Assembly: GCF_000186865.1 (NCBI RefSeq)
Contig: NW_008705564.1
Coordinates: 1,510,675 to 1,574,674 of the forward strand
Reading direction: 5' to 3'
DNA from: Aureococcus anophagefferens
Lineage: Eukaryota > Sar > Pelagophyceae > Pelagomonadales > Pelagomonadaceae
Length of the DNA: 64,000 bases
Part shown: positions 37,912-47,528 of the stretch, piece after piece
Numbering within the stretch: the stretch's first letter is position 1
How the letters are laid out: the number at the start of each line of letters is the position of its first letter
Made by a program: the position numbers and the translations under genes
The notes under the pieces: model-generated
Told to the model about the DNA's origin: nothing
What the model saw: only the letters and a program-made list of their open reading frames with translations
The model's database searches: none

Positions 37912-38740
37912 CGCCGCCGGGCGCCGCGCCGCGCCGCGAGCCGCCGCCGCCGCCGCCGCGCGACGGCGGCTTCGATCCGCGCGTCGAGGCCATCCTCGCG
38001 CGCTACCGCCCCGCGGCGGCCGTCTCGGGCGCCGACGAGGCGAAAGGCGCGGACTCCGACGACGCGATGGTCGTCGAGGTCCTCGCGTCGCTCGGGCTCT
38101 CGAACTACCTTCCGCTCTTCCGATCGCAGGAGATCGACGACGACGCGCTCCTCGGCCTCGAGGCCGGCGACCTCAGCGACATCGGCGTCGCGCCGGGCGC
38201 GGCCGCGCGCATCCTCGCCGCCATCGCCGCGGCGCGCCTGGTGCAGCGGCGGGCTCCGCCGCGCGCGGCTGATGCCGCCGCGGCGGACGCGGCCGTCGAC
38301 GACTCCGCGCGGCGCGTCGCGGAGCTCGAACTCGCGGAGCCGCCGGACGACCTGCTCTGCCCCATTTCCTTCGAAATCATGAAAGATCCCGTGATGGCCG
38401 ACGACGGCAACACGTACGAGCCTGTGTGCAAATCAACCACTGGTTTGGCCAAACTTCTCTAGCTCGGTCAAATCGAAGTCGATTTGGCTGATTTTTGGAC
38501 TCATCGATTGCGCACAGCGAAAGTGCTTGTTTCAAAACATTCGAATACGCGCCCATTGAAGTCGGGTTGAAGATCTGATTTGCACACAGGTACGAGCGCG
38601 CGTGCATCGAGGCCTGGTTCCGCAAGGGCAAGCGGACGTCGCCCGCGACGGGCGCGCCGCTCGCGTCGCCCCAGCTCCGGCCGAACCTCCTCGTCCGGCG
38701 GCTCACGGCGAGCTTCCTCGAGAGCCGGAGGGGCCTCTAG
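37912..38740 (+). CDS. SAM-domain/U-box protein (E3 ubiquitin ligase type), 5' end in gap
   Basis: The frame enters from the gap. Exon 1 runs to 38413 and exon 2 is 38590-38740, separated by a family-B introner element. A SAM domain (VVEVLASLGLSNYLPLF, LLGLEAGDLSDIGV) is followed by a U-box: LLCPISFEIMKDPVMADD, then GNTYERACIEAWFRKGKRT, then SPATGAPL and LRPNLLVRRL. The insertion sits inside the U-box between Thr and Tyr of the NTYER segment, and correct splicing is needed for the fold. U-boxes recruit E2 enzymes. It may be the C-terminus of the HMG-box gene at 34129 or a separate gene. Confidence 0.8.
38414..38589 (+). mobile_element. introner element B3 (intron, 176 bp)
   Basis: Target duplication GTACGAGC at 38414-38421 and 38590-38597. 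Donor GT from copy one, acceptor GCACACAG. Terminal repeats CTGTGTGCAAATCAA and its complement. Phase 2. Lies within the U-box coding sequence. Confidence 0.94.
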
Positions 38741-38835
38741 GGCGCCGCCGCATCTCCTTGGGCTTAAGTCTAGGCCTCCCCCAGCAGTAGCCGGGCCTGG
38801 CGAGTCCTAGGCGAGGTGCTAAGAAGATGGAGCCG

Positions 38836-40330
38836 CTACGCGCGCTCCCCCCGGAGCGCGACGAGCAGCCCCGAGAGCACGACGACGCTCGCCCCCGTGA
38901 AGGCCGCGGAGACGAGGAAGGCGGCGCCGTAGCCGTAGTCGTGGACGAGGAACGCGCCGATGGCCGCGGACCCCGCCCAGGTGCCCCGGTTCACGGACTC
39001 GACGGCGTTCCAGCGGCCGCGGCTCTTCTTCGCCGTGTGGTCCATGAGGACGGCCTTCTCGATGGCGCGCGTGCCGACGGGGACGCCGAGGTAGCAGAGG
39101 AAGGCGCCGCCGGAGACGCGGACGTCGCCGCTCAGCGCGAGCGCCGCGAGCGCCGCGGGCTCGATGAGTCGCACGAGGACCATCGTCGGCGCGCGGCCGA
39201 CGGCGCGCGCGAGCGCGTCGCAGGCGAGGGGCGCGCCGACGCTCAGGACCTGCGCGGCGAGGACGACGGCCGTGAGCGTCGTCGGTTTGAGGCCGAAGCC
39301 GTCCGCGAAGCGCACGGGGATGTACCTGCGCGGTCAGGGTTCCGAGCGGTAAAGGAAACGACGGCGCCGAAGCCGCGCCGCATCGTCGCGCCCTTGCCGA
39401 CGACGCGGAGCACGACGGCGCCGAGGATGATGAGCGACGGCCGCCGGTACCAGGGGACGCGCGGCGGCGCCGCGGCGCCGGCCCCCGGGAGCAGCGGCCG
39501 CGAGAGGTCCGGCTCCTCGGGCGGCGGGTCGCGGACGGCCGCGAGCAGGGCCACGCTCAGGCAGAGCACGACGCCGACGGCCATGATCTTCCGCAGGCCG
39601 CCGAGCGCCCAGTCGTCGCCGGCGACGGCGAAGAACGCGAGGTTCGCCGCCTGGCCTGTGTGGAAATCAACCACTGGTTTGGGGGGTCCTCACCAAACTT
39701 CAGAACTCTCTATCTCGGTCAAAACAATACGGTAACATTGAAGTGGGGTTGAAGATTTGATTTCCACACAGCGCCTGGCCCGCGACGTTGCCGAGGCGCC
39801 AGAGCGTCGACTTGGCGACGAAGGCGAACTGGCGCTCCGGGCCCCGGGCCGCGGACGACGCGAGCACCGAGTCCGTGAAGATGCCCTGGGCGGAGAGGAG
39901 CAACCCCCAGAGGCCGAGCGCGCCGTAGGTCGCGGCGGAGTTCGCCGCGTCCGAAACGAAGGGCCGCCGGAGCGCGCCGAGGACCGCGGCGAGCGCGACG
40001 ACGCCGACGGCCGACGGTGAAGTTGCGCGCGCCGCGCACGGACTCGGAGCGGTCGAACCAGGTCCCGAAGGCCGGCGCGGCCGCGAGCGCGACGAGGCCC
40101 TGGAGCGACTGCACGAAGCCGACGGATCGGCGGCCCATGGACTCGTCGAGGAAGACGGGGAAGACGTTGCGTTCCCAGGTGGACCAGCCCGCGTGGAACA
40201 GGAAGCCGTAGATGGCGATGAGTTTGCAGTTCTTGTGGAGACTCCGCCACTTGGCGCGAACCGTTCGGTCCGCGAAGTCGGGCTCGATGGTCGTGGGCAC
40301 GCGCAGGTAGTGGTCGGTCGCCTCGATCAT
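38836..40330 (-). CDS. major facilitator superfamily transporter-like protein, one-base insertion
   Basis: Exons 40330-39780, 39655-39382 and 39325-38836. The introns are a short introner element (39656-39779) and a 56-bp intron with a GC donor (39326-39381) whose removal gives GATMYIPVRFADGFG. About ten hydrophobic helices are visible (for example LIAIYGFLFHAGW, LQGLVALAAAPAFGTWFD, LLLSAQGIFT, AAIGAFLVHDYGYGAAFLV). Helix content and the helix 2-3 GTWFDR loop fit MFS permeases. Exon 1 needs loss of one base near 40005 (GGCCGTCGGC) to stay in frame. The lengths then agree exactly with the phases of both introns, so a sequencing error is likely. Substrate unknown. Confidence 0.7.
39656..39779 (-). 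mobile_element. introner element B4 (short, 124 bp)
   Basis: Target duplication GCCAGGCG at 39779-39772 and 39655-39648. Donor GC, acceptor CCACACAG. Both family-B ends are intact but the internal core (GGCTGATTTTTGGACGG) is deleted. Phase 1. Confidence 0.9.
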
Positions 40331-40502
40331 CGTTTGTGGCGTCGAACGCTCGCGCGCGTCGCGGAGCACGACCCGGTGGCGGATGAAGCCCGCGAGGCGT
40401 CGACGGCTTGTCGGCACGCGACGAGATGTGTGGCGTCTCACGAGTGAGATGTTGAGTTGTTCACCACCGACTCGAGCTCGAAACATCGCGCCGCAGCCCA
40501 CG

Positions 40503-42341
40503 ATGGACGACCAGGTGACGCTGCGCGTCTACTTCCTCGACGGGACGTCGCTGGGCATCGGTTGCACGCGCCTGTCGACGGTCGGCGAGGTGCGCGACCT
40601 CGTCGTCGCGAAGCTGCGCCTGCCGCCGGCGCACGCGGCGTGCTTCGAGCTCTACGTGGCGCCGGAGCGGGGCCCGCTCTGCGACGAGCTCGCGCGCGAG
40701 GCCATCGCCTCGGGCGTGGACCTGCGCGAGCGGAGCGCGGGCCCGCCGCGGCGCCTCACCTTCGCCGTGCGGCTCTACGTCGACGGCGCGACGCTCGGCG
40801 TGCGGCGGCGCAAGGCGACGCTGCGGCTCTGCTACGCGCAGGCCTGCAGCGCGGTGTCGAGCGGCGAGTACGCGGCGCCGTCGTCGGAGGCCCTCCTCGA
40901 GCTCGCGGCGCTGCGCTGCCGGGGCAGCCGCGGCGTCGGCGCCAAGGCCGGCGAGGCGCCCGCGGAGGAACTGCGCCGCTTCGAAGCCATCGCGCGCGAC
41001 ACGGCGCCGCGCTTCCTCCCGAAGGCGGCCCTCGACGCCATGCCGCTCGACGCCGTCGCCCGGGGCGTCGCGGAGCGCATCGCCGCGGGCCTCCGGCGGG
41101 ACGCGGCCAAGGACGGCGGCGACGGCCGGCCGCGCGTGCCGTCGATCGGCGACGCGACGCCGCGGCGACCGGCGCGCCACTGGGCCGCCGCCGACGCCGC
41201 CCGGGCCCAGTACCTCGACGTCGTCGAGCAATGGTTCTGCCACGGGCTGGCGCTCTACGACGCGTCGGCCGTCCGCGTCGCGGCGCTCAAGGCCGCGCCG
41301 CCGAAGGACCGCGAGGAGGCGCGCCGCACCTGGGCCCACGCGAAGACTTACGCGGGCGAGACGACGGCGCCGGCCTTCGCCGTGTCCCAGAGCGCCGTCG
41401 TCGTCTTTCTCGCCGGCGACGAGGCCTCGGCGGAACGGTCGCGGTCGTCGTATTTCGGGCCCCGCGCGCGCAAGGCCGCGGTGCCGCTGGCCAAGATCAC
41501 GCGCTGGGGCCACGCGCCCGACGCCTTCTTCCTCGAGGCGCGGGCCGAGGACGCGCAGGACGTGCTCCGCCTCGTCAAGGGCGACCGGAAGCGGACGTCC
41601 GTCTTCGGGGGCAAGCGCGACGACGCGCCGCGGGGCCTCGCGCGCGTCATCGTCGACACGCCGGACGGCGCGCACGTCGCCGAGCTGCTCCGGGACTACG
41701 CGATCCGCGCGCTCCGGCGGGCCGAGGACGCGGCCGGCGGCGGCGACGACGACTCGACGACGGACGACGACGGCGACGGCCACCGCGCGGTCGCGAAGCG
41801 CCACTGGCGCGCCGCGGCCGAGGCCGTCATCTTCGCGTCGTCCGGACGGCCCGAGACGCGCGCGCCGGGCCCCGCGGCCAAGGCCAAGGCCGCGACGCGC
41901 TGGAAGCACGTCCGCGCCGCGGCCACGGAGGACCTCGGCCCCAAGGCCCGCGCGGCCATCGGCGTCCAGGCGGTCTGGAAGGGCGCGGCGCTCCGCCGGC
42001 GCTGGGCGCGCGAGGACGCGGCCGCGCTCATCCAGTCGCTCGCGCGCGCGGCCGCGGCGCGCACGGCCCTCGTCACCGACGAGGCCGCCTGCCTGCTCCA
42101 GGCCCTCGCGCGCGGGCGCGGCGCGCGCGCGGCCGCGGCGTCGCCGCCGGTCGCGGCGGTCGCGGCGGTCGCGCCCGCGCCGCGCTTCGACGCCGCGGAC
42201 CTCCGCGCGGCGGTCCTCGTCCAGAGCCACTGGCGCCGCTTCCACGTGCACCGGGACCTCACGGACCTCGAGCAGAGCCTGGCCGCGGTGCATCTGCAGG
42301 CCGTGTTTCGCGGACATTTCGCGAGGGCGGAGATGGCGTGA
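40503..42341 (+). CDS. FERM-domain protein with C-terminal IQ motifs
   Basis: 612 aa, single exon. The start region (VTLRVYFLDGTSLGIGCTRL) is a ubiquitin-like FERM F1 lobe with a VGEVRDLVVAKL helix. The helical F2 lobe includes RRKATLRLCYAQACSAVSSG, typical of FERM cores. An F3/PH-like segment follows (TAPAFAVSQSAVVVFL, ITRWGHAPDAFFLE). The C-terminal 150 residues have four IQ-like motifs (AAIGVQAVWKGAALRRRW, AALIQSLARAAAART, VLVQSHWRRFHVHR, AAVHLQAVFRGHFAR). FERM binds membrane lipids or tails and IQ binds calmodulin or light chains, so a cortical cytoskeleton linker or myosin/kinesin-tail-like adaptor is likely. No motor domain is present. Confidence 0.8.
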   Translation: MDDQVTLRVYFLDGTSLGIGCTRLSTVGEVRDLVVAKLRLPPAHAACFELYVAPERGPLCDELAREAIASGVDLRERSAGPPRRLTFAVRLYVDGATLGVRRRKATLRLCYAQACSAVSSGEYAAPSSEALLELAALRCRGSRGVGAKAGEAPAEELRRFEAIARDTAPRFLPKAALDAMPLDAVARGVAERIAAGLRRDAAKDGGDGRPRVPSIGDATPRRPARHWAAADAARAQYLDVVEQWFCHGLALYDASAVRVAALKAAPPKDREEARRTWAHAKTYAGETTAPAFAVSQSAVVVFLAGDEASAERSRSSYFGPRARKAAVPLAKITRWGHAPDAFFLEARAEDAQDVLRLVKGDRKRTSVFGGKRDDAPRGLARVIVDTPDGAHVAELLRDYAIRALRRAEDAAGGGDDDSTTDDDGDGHRAVAKRHWRAAAEAVIFASSGRPETRAPGPAAKAKAATRWKHVRAAATEDLGPKARAAIGVQAVWKGAALRRRWAREDAAALIQSLARAAAARTALVTDEAACLLQALARGRGARAAAASPPVAAVAAVAPAPRFDAADLRAAVLVQSHWRRFHVHRDLTDLEQSLAAVHLQAVFRGHFARAEMA

Positions 42342-42484
42342 GTTGTCTAATCTGTGGAGGGACGACGGCGAGGGGCGCGCGGGAGGGGATGACGACTCGG
42401 ATGACTTTCCCGCAGATTCACAGTATCTTGAACTTCAAGTTGAAGACTTATCAGTCCACTTGCCAGTCCACTTCCTGCACGACC

Positions 42485-43095
42485 ATGTCGCGCAGTGGCA
42501 TCGTCAGGCCCGACGACCAGCAGGGCGCGGAGTTCAAGAGCATCGTCGGCCCCATCGAGAGCCTCGAGTTCCCCATGCCTACACTACTGAGAAACCCGCT
42601 CGACCGGCTCGAGGGCGTCCCCAGCCACGTGTCGCGGAACACGACGCTGAACGAGCTCAGCCAGATGGACTTCCACGGGGCGGACGTGGATCCGGTTGTG
42701 ATGAGCGACGACTTCCTCACGTCCGACGCCGCGAAGACGACGATCGGCGACCTCGGAGACTTCAATTCCACGCGCGGCCTCGCGGCGCTCCTCGACGGCT
42801 GCACGAACGAGCAGCGCGACTACGTGCGATTCATGGTGGCCAAGGCGCTGTACAAGATCCACAAGGAAGCGTGCCGCCGCGTCTTTGACTTCGCGCCGCC
42901 GCGCGACAGCGCGTCCCCCCGCAGGAAGAACCGGCGCTCCAGGCCGCGTACATCGAGAAATGCATCGCCAATCGGAATGGTGTTTTACAGCGACTCGAGG
43001 AGATCGGGCCCAGCGGGGGAGTGCCGAAGAAGACGACCGCGCCGAAGACGAAGGCCGCGGCGAAGACGAAGACCGTCTCGAAGAAGAAGAAGTAA
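42485..43095 (+). CDS. small protein with Lys-rich tail, unknown function
   Basis: Exons 42485-42880 and 42925-43095 (188 aa) join across a 44-bp GT-AG intron, the shortest in the window. Splicing gives HKEACRREEPALQAAYIEKC. The conserved-looking body (LRNPLDRLEGVPSHVSRNT, LAALLDGCTNEQRDYV, RFMVAKALYKIHKE) is helical. The C-terminus is a run of Lys/Ala/Thr (KTKAAAKTKTVSKKKK), as in chromatin or ribosome-associated proteins. No family recognised. Begins about 145 bp after the FERM gene on the same strand. Confidence 0.65.
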
Positions 43096-43221
43096 TAGGT
43101 CGGCGCCTGATACGAAACCCGTCCCCAGGTGCCGCGCCTTGTCTGCGGGACTCCCCGAACCCTCGCCCGCAGACGCCCCCTAAGACTCGTGCGCGCCTTC
43201 CGTCCTACGACCCGACTAGTC

Positions 43222-45719
43222 CTACTCCGCCCAGTAGTCGAAGTCGACGGCGCCCTCGTAGGGCTCGATCTCGTCCATGTCGTCCTCGTCCTCGTCGAAG
43301 TTGAAGTTGTGGCAGTCGAGGTCGTCGGAGACCTCGGGCTTCCAGGGGCTGCAGGCCGCGTCGAGCCGCTCGACGGCGGCGAGGTCGACGTTCGCTTTGA
43401 AGAACGCGTGGTCGAGCACGTCGTCCGCGCCGCGCTTCGACGCGCCGAGCCGGCCGTTCGCGTCGCGGTCCAGCAGCGCGAGGATGCAGTCCTTCGCGTC
43501 GGCGAGCGCCGGGTCGTCGAAGGTCGCCGGGATGACGGGGTCCTCCGACTTGATGGTCTTGAAGAGCAAGATCTGGTTGTACGAGCCGTCCTCGGAGACG
43601 AACGGCGTCTTCCCCGCGAGCATCTCGAACAGCAGGCAGCCGACGGACCAAAAGTCGGCGGCGAAGGCGTGGCCGCTGCCGTCGATGACCTCGGGCGCGA
43701 GGTACTCGGGCGTGCCGCACATCGTGTAGGACCGGAGCTCGTCGTCGCCGAGCCGCTTCCCGAAGCCGAAGTCGACGACCTTCAGGTAGCCGTTGCGGTC
43801 CACGAGCAGGTTCTCGGGCTTGACGTCGCGGTAGAGGACGCGCTTCCCGTGGGCGTACTTGAGCGCCAGGATGACGTTCGACGCGTAGAAGGCCGCGTCC
43901 TTCAGCGGGAGCCGGTTCCTCTCGTTGCCGTCGTCGCCGTGGAGCAGCCGGTGGAGCTCGCCGCCCATGACGACCTCCAGGATGAGATAGAGGCAGTCCA
44001 GGTCGTGGAATGTGCCGTAGCAGCGGAGGATCAGCGGGTGCCGGAGGCTCAGGAGCAGGTCCCTCTCCGACTTGACGTTCCGCGCCTGCCTCGTGAGCAC
44101 CACCAGCGACTTGGACAGCACCTTCAGAGCACACACGGTGTGCGACGCCTCGTGGCGCGCGAGGGACACGCGCCCGAAGCTGCCGACGCCGAGCGTCTTG
44201 AAGACCTCGAAGTCGTCGACGGCGGACGCGCGGAGCGCGATCGTGTGCGCGCGCGGCCGCGCGCCGCCGGGCTCGACGAGGAGGGACCGCGTCGACACGT
44301 TCACCGACGTCCGCCGCGGCGTCGTCAGGCTCGGCCGCTGCGGCGCCTCGACGGTGTCGTCGTCGGAGAGCGCGTCCGTTTTGACGGGCTCGACGACCTC
44401 CTCGTACTGCTTCCGGAACGCCTCGTCCGCGAGGGCCGCGGCGCTCAGCCGGTAGCAGGAGACGCTCTCGCTCTCGGCGACGACCGTGAACGCGTAGCAG
44501 TCCGCGTCGTCGTCCAGGGCCTCCTCGCCGCACGCGCCGCCGCGCTCCACGGGGACGAGCTTCGGCTTCGGCTTCCGCGCGAGCGGGTTCGACGACGGCC
44601 GCGCCTTGGCGGGCTCGACGCGGTGCGCGACGCCGCTCTTGACGACGAAGAGGTGGTCCGCCGGCTCGTCGGCGGTCGCGATCTCGTCGCCCTTGACGAA
44701 CGTGACGACGTCGACGGCCTCCGCCAGCCGCCCGAGGTCGAGGTCCTCCGCCCGGCCCGCGAGGGCGACTTCGAGGACGTGCGTCCGCAGGTTGTGCTCC
44801 AGGATGTCGCTCAGCATGCCCAGGTGCGCCTCGAAGACCTCGCGGGAGATCGCGAAGCAGCGCGTGTCCTCCTGCGTCGCGTCGACGTCCGCCGCGCGCG
44901 TGTCGTTGTAGAGCAAGGCGCGCTCGCCGAAGTGGTCGCCGGGCCCGAGGGCGACGTCCGCGGACTCGACGCGGCAGACGACGGCGCCGCTGTGGACGAC
45001 GTACATCGCGTCGCCGACGTCGTCGCGCCTAAAAGAACAATTCGACCTTCAAAAGCATCATTGAAAACGCTGCGCTCGCGCGTGATGATGCGCGCGCCGT
45101 TGCCGTAGCGCCGCAGGCTCACGAGCCGCGCGACGCGCCGCAGCTGGTCCTCCGTCAGCGCCGAGAGCAGCTCGACGCCTTTCAAGGCCGAGTAGGCCGC
45201 GTCCGCGCGCGCCTCGCTGAGCGACGCCAGCGCCAGCCGGAACGTCGCGCGGTCGAGGCTCCAGGCCGTCGTCGCCTCCAGGGCCGCGCAGGTCACGCGC
45301 CGCGTCGCGTCCGTCAGCAGCAGCGCCGCGTCGCCGAGCGTCTCGCCGGCCTCGAAGACGCAGGCCTCGGCGCTCTGCTCGTCGATGGCCGCGAGCTTGC
45401 CCGACTCGACGACGTAAAAGTGCTCCGACGCGTCGGCGCGGTGGAAGAGCAGCTCCTCGGGCTCCAGGTCCACGCGCGCCATCGCGGCCACGAGCTCGTC
45501 CGTGTGCATCTCGTCGACCTTTTCGAAGACGAAGTGGCCCCGGAGCGCGCGCCGCAGGAGGGCCGCGGTCGTCGCCGTCTTCTCGTGGGCGACGATCTCG
45601 AAGCTCGCGATGTCGGAGAGCTCCATGCGCTCGCCGAAGATCTTGCCGCCCTGCTTGGCATTGGTGGTCGTGTCGTCGACATCGTACTTGGAGTGGACGA
45701 GCGCTTCAAAAGCTGCCAT
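43222..45719 (-). CDS. cyclic-nucleotide-dependent protein kinase (PKG-like)
   Basis: Exons 45719-45082 and 45028-43222 (814 aa), with a 53-bp intron whose best in-frame donor is GC. Two cyclic-nucleotide-binding domains are clear (about 70-185 and 195-310; the phosphate-binding cassette FGERALLYNDTRAADV is in the second) and a third, degenerate one extends to ~430. The kinase domain spans 486-755: GVGSFGRV loop (493), catalytic Lys in CALKVL (515), YRDVKPENL, DFGFGK and CGTPEYLAPEV. It ends with an AGC-type acidic C-tail ending FDYWAE. The layout matches stramenopile cGMP-dependent kinases. All catalytic residues are present, so it should be active. Cyclic nucleotide specificity cannot be set by eye. 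Confidence 0.9.
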
Positions 45720-46058
45720 TTTGTGTCCTCGTGGTCCTCAGGGGCTCAAACGTTACTCCTCCGGTCTTTTCCGGGGCTTACTCCTGCCTATGCGACGTCC
45801 AGGGCTGCCATTGCCACTGCTCTAGATGTCGACGGAGGTACTGTGAAGTAATGATGCAGATTTAATCCTGATAACGCAAACGTCAAAGATTCATACCGCG
45901 CAAAATATTGGGTTTGTGAGCGAGCTCAGCCTGAAAAAAGCCGTGTGGTGCTTGTCGAGCGTCGCGTGTCGAAGCACAGCCCGAGGCAGACGCCCCGAAA
46001 TCCGCCGGATTTCGCACTTCTGTCTCTTCCACGGTCTAGCGCCCCGACGCCGACGACC

Positions 46059-47340
46059 ATGATGAAGTTCCTGACGGCAGCCCTTCTCGCGGCGCTCGTT
46101 GCGCCCGCCGCCGCCGTCTCCGCGGACGCGAACGGGGCCCCGCTCGCGGAGTTCCGCGCGTCGGACAACCTCAACATGGACGCGGCCTCGATCGAGAAGG
46201 AGGCGGCCCAGGCGCAGGTTCGCCCCGGCGTCGGAAAACACAGCCGCGCCGTGCGCGCGCTCCCATCCCTTCCGCTCGTCCCGTTTGGCCAACTCCCCCC
46301 CCCCTCGACCGAGTCGACCACCGCTGGCCGGGCCGCACCGTGCGCCCCACCGCCGCTGCCGCGCCGCCGTGCCCCGCCCCCGCCCCCCCTGGGCGCTGGT
46401 GCTGTGCGCGGCACCTGTGCGCCGCGCCGCGGGGCAGCCCCGGGCGCCGCGCCGCGTGTGCCGGCGCCGCCGTGGGGCAGCCCCCGGGCGCGCCGGTGCC
46501 CCGCTGCGGGTCGAGGGCACTGCCGAGCCGCGCCGCCGCGGGGCAGCCCCGGGCGCGCGGGCGCCGCCCGCGCCGGCTTCGGCTTCGGCTTCGGCCTTCG
46601 CCGCGGCCACGTGCCACCCACGGCCTTGGCCCCTTGGCACGCTACCTCGGCTTGGGTGCGGCGGACCTTGGCCTCGGCCCGGCGGGCCTTGGCCTCGGCG
46701 TGGCGGGCCTTGGCCTCGGCTCGGCGCGCCTGGCCTCGGCTTCGGCTTTGGTGTTCGCGGCCTCGGCTTCGGCCCTGGCGCTCGCCTGGTCTCTGCCTTG
46801 GCTTGCGCCGTTGCTGCGGCGCACGGCCTCGGCCTTCGCCCTCTGGCAAGCCGCCTGGGCCTCGACGCGGTCCCCTCACTTCAACTCGAACTTCCAATAT
46901 TCGACTCGAACTTCAACACTCGATTCGAACTTCCAATATTCAACCGAACTTCAACAAAAGTCGCACGGTCCCTTACTCGTGCTTTACTCGTAGGGGCGCA
47001 TGCAAGAGATGTTCCACGACGTGCGCCGATTGATGTACAGCTACGATTTCTCCTCCACGTGTGTCTCCTCCCTCCTGGCCTGCGTAGAGGAATCCGATTG
47101 CGGCGCAGACGAGACCTGTGCGTCCCCTGCGTCCTGTCTTGTTTTGCGCGGCGCGTGTGCGGCTGTCCTGATTCGCGCGTCGCGCGCAACCTCCGATGTT
47201 GAACTTCACTGTCGACTTCAACTTCAGGTTACTTCTCAAGTTCCAGGAAGAAGCGCCAGCTCAACGCCGCGTCCGAGGACTCTGCGAGCCGCAAGCTCCT
47301 CTTCGGCTCCAACGCCGTCGGCCAGTGCGTGTGCGACTAG
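46059..47340 (+). CDS. small secreted protein with a long repetitive intron
   Basis: Exons 46059-46217, about 46994-47121 and 47247-47340 give 126 aa in one frame (phases 0 and 2). A signal peptide (MMKFLTAALLAALVAPAAA) is followed by LAEFRASDNLNMDAAS and FHDVRRLMYSYDFSSTC, then CVEESDCGADETC, and a C-terminus NAASEDSASRKLLFG ending CVCD. Six to seven Cys suggest disulfides. Function unknown. The exon 2 acceptor could be TAG at 46993 or an AG a few codons later. Intron 1 (776 bp) is the longest in the window and consists of tandem GC-rich repeats. Confidence 0.65.
46420..46945. repeat. tandem repeats inside an intron
   Basis: Within intron 1 of the secreted-protein gene: about three GCCGCGGGGCAGCCCCGGGC units (46420-46570), an array of GGCCTTGGCCTCGGC units (46660-46760), and alternating TCGAACTTCAA/CCAATATTC units (46880-46945). 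No element ends or target duplications were found. Confidence 0.75.
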
Positions 47341-47528
47341 ATTGCCGCCGAAACCCGCGCGAGATGAGCCGCCCTCGCTGCGAGGTCGAACCACCCATTC
47401 CCGCCTTTCCACGCCCCTCCGCGTCCCGCCCTTCCGAAGTTCCTACCTGCCCCAGCCTTAAACTCAACACCATGAATATGCAAGAGATGCGCGCGCGCGC
47501 CCCAGGAGGCAGATTTGAAACAAAACAA

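Noticed and set aside
34018..38382. Treating the frame that runs through the 658-N gap as one proven protein
   Set aside because: Frame continuity through Ns is meaningless. On the right of the gap, the frame with real SAM/U-box motifs differs from the one continuing the open frame.
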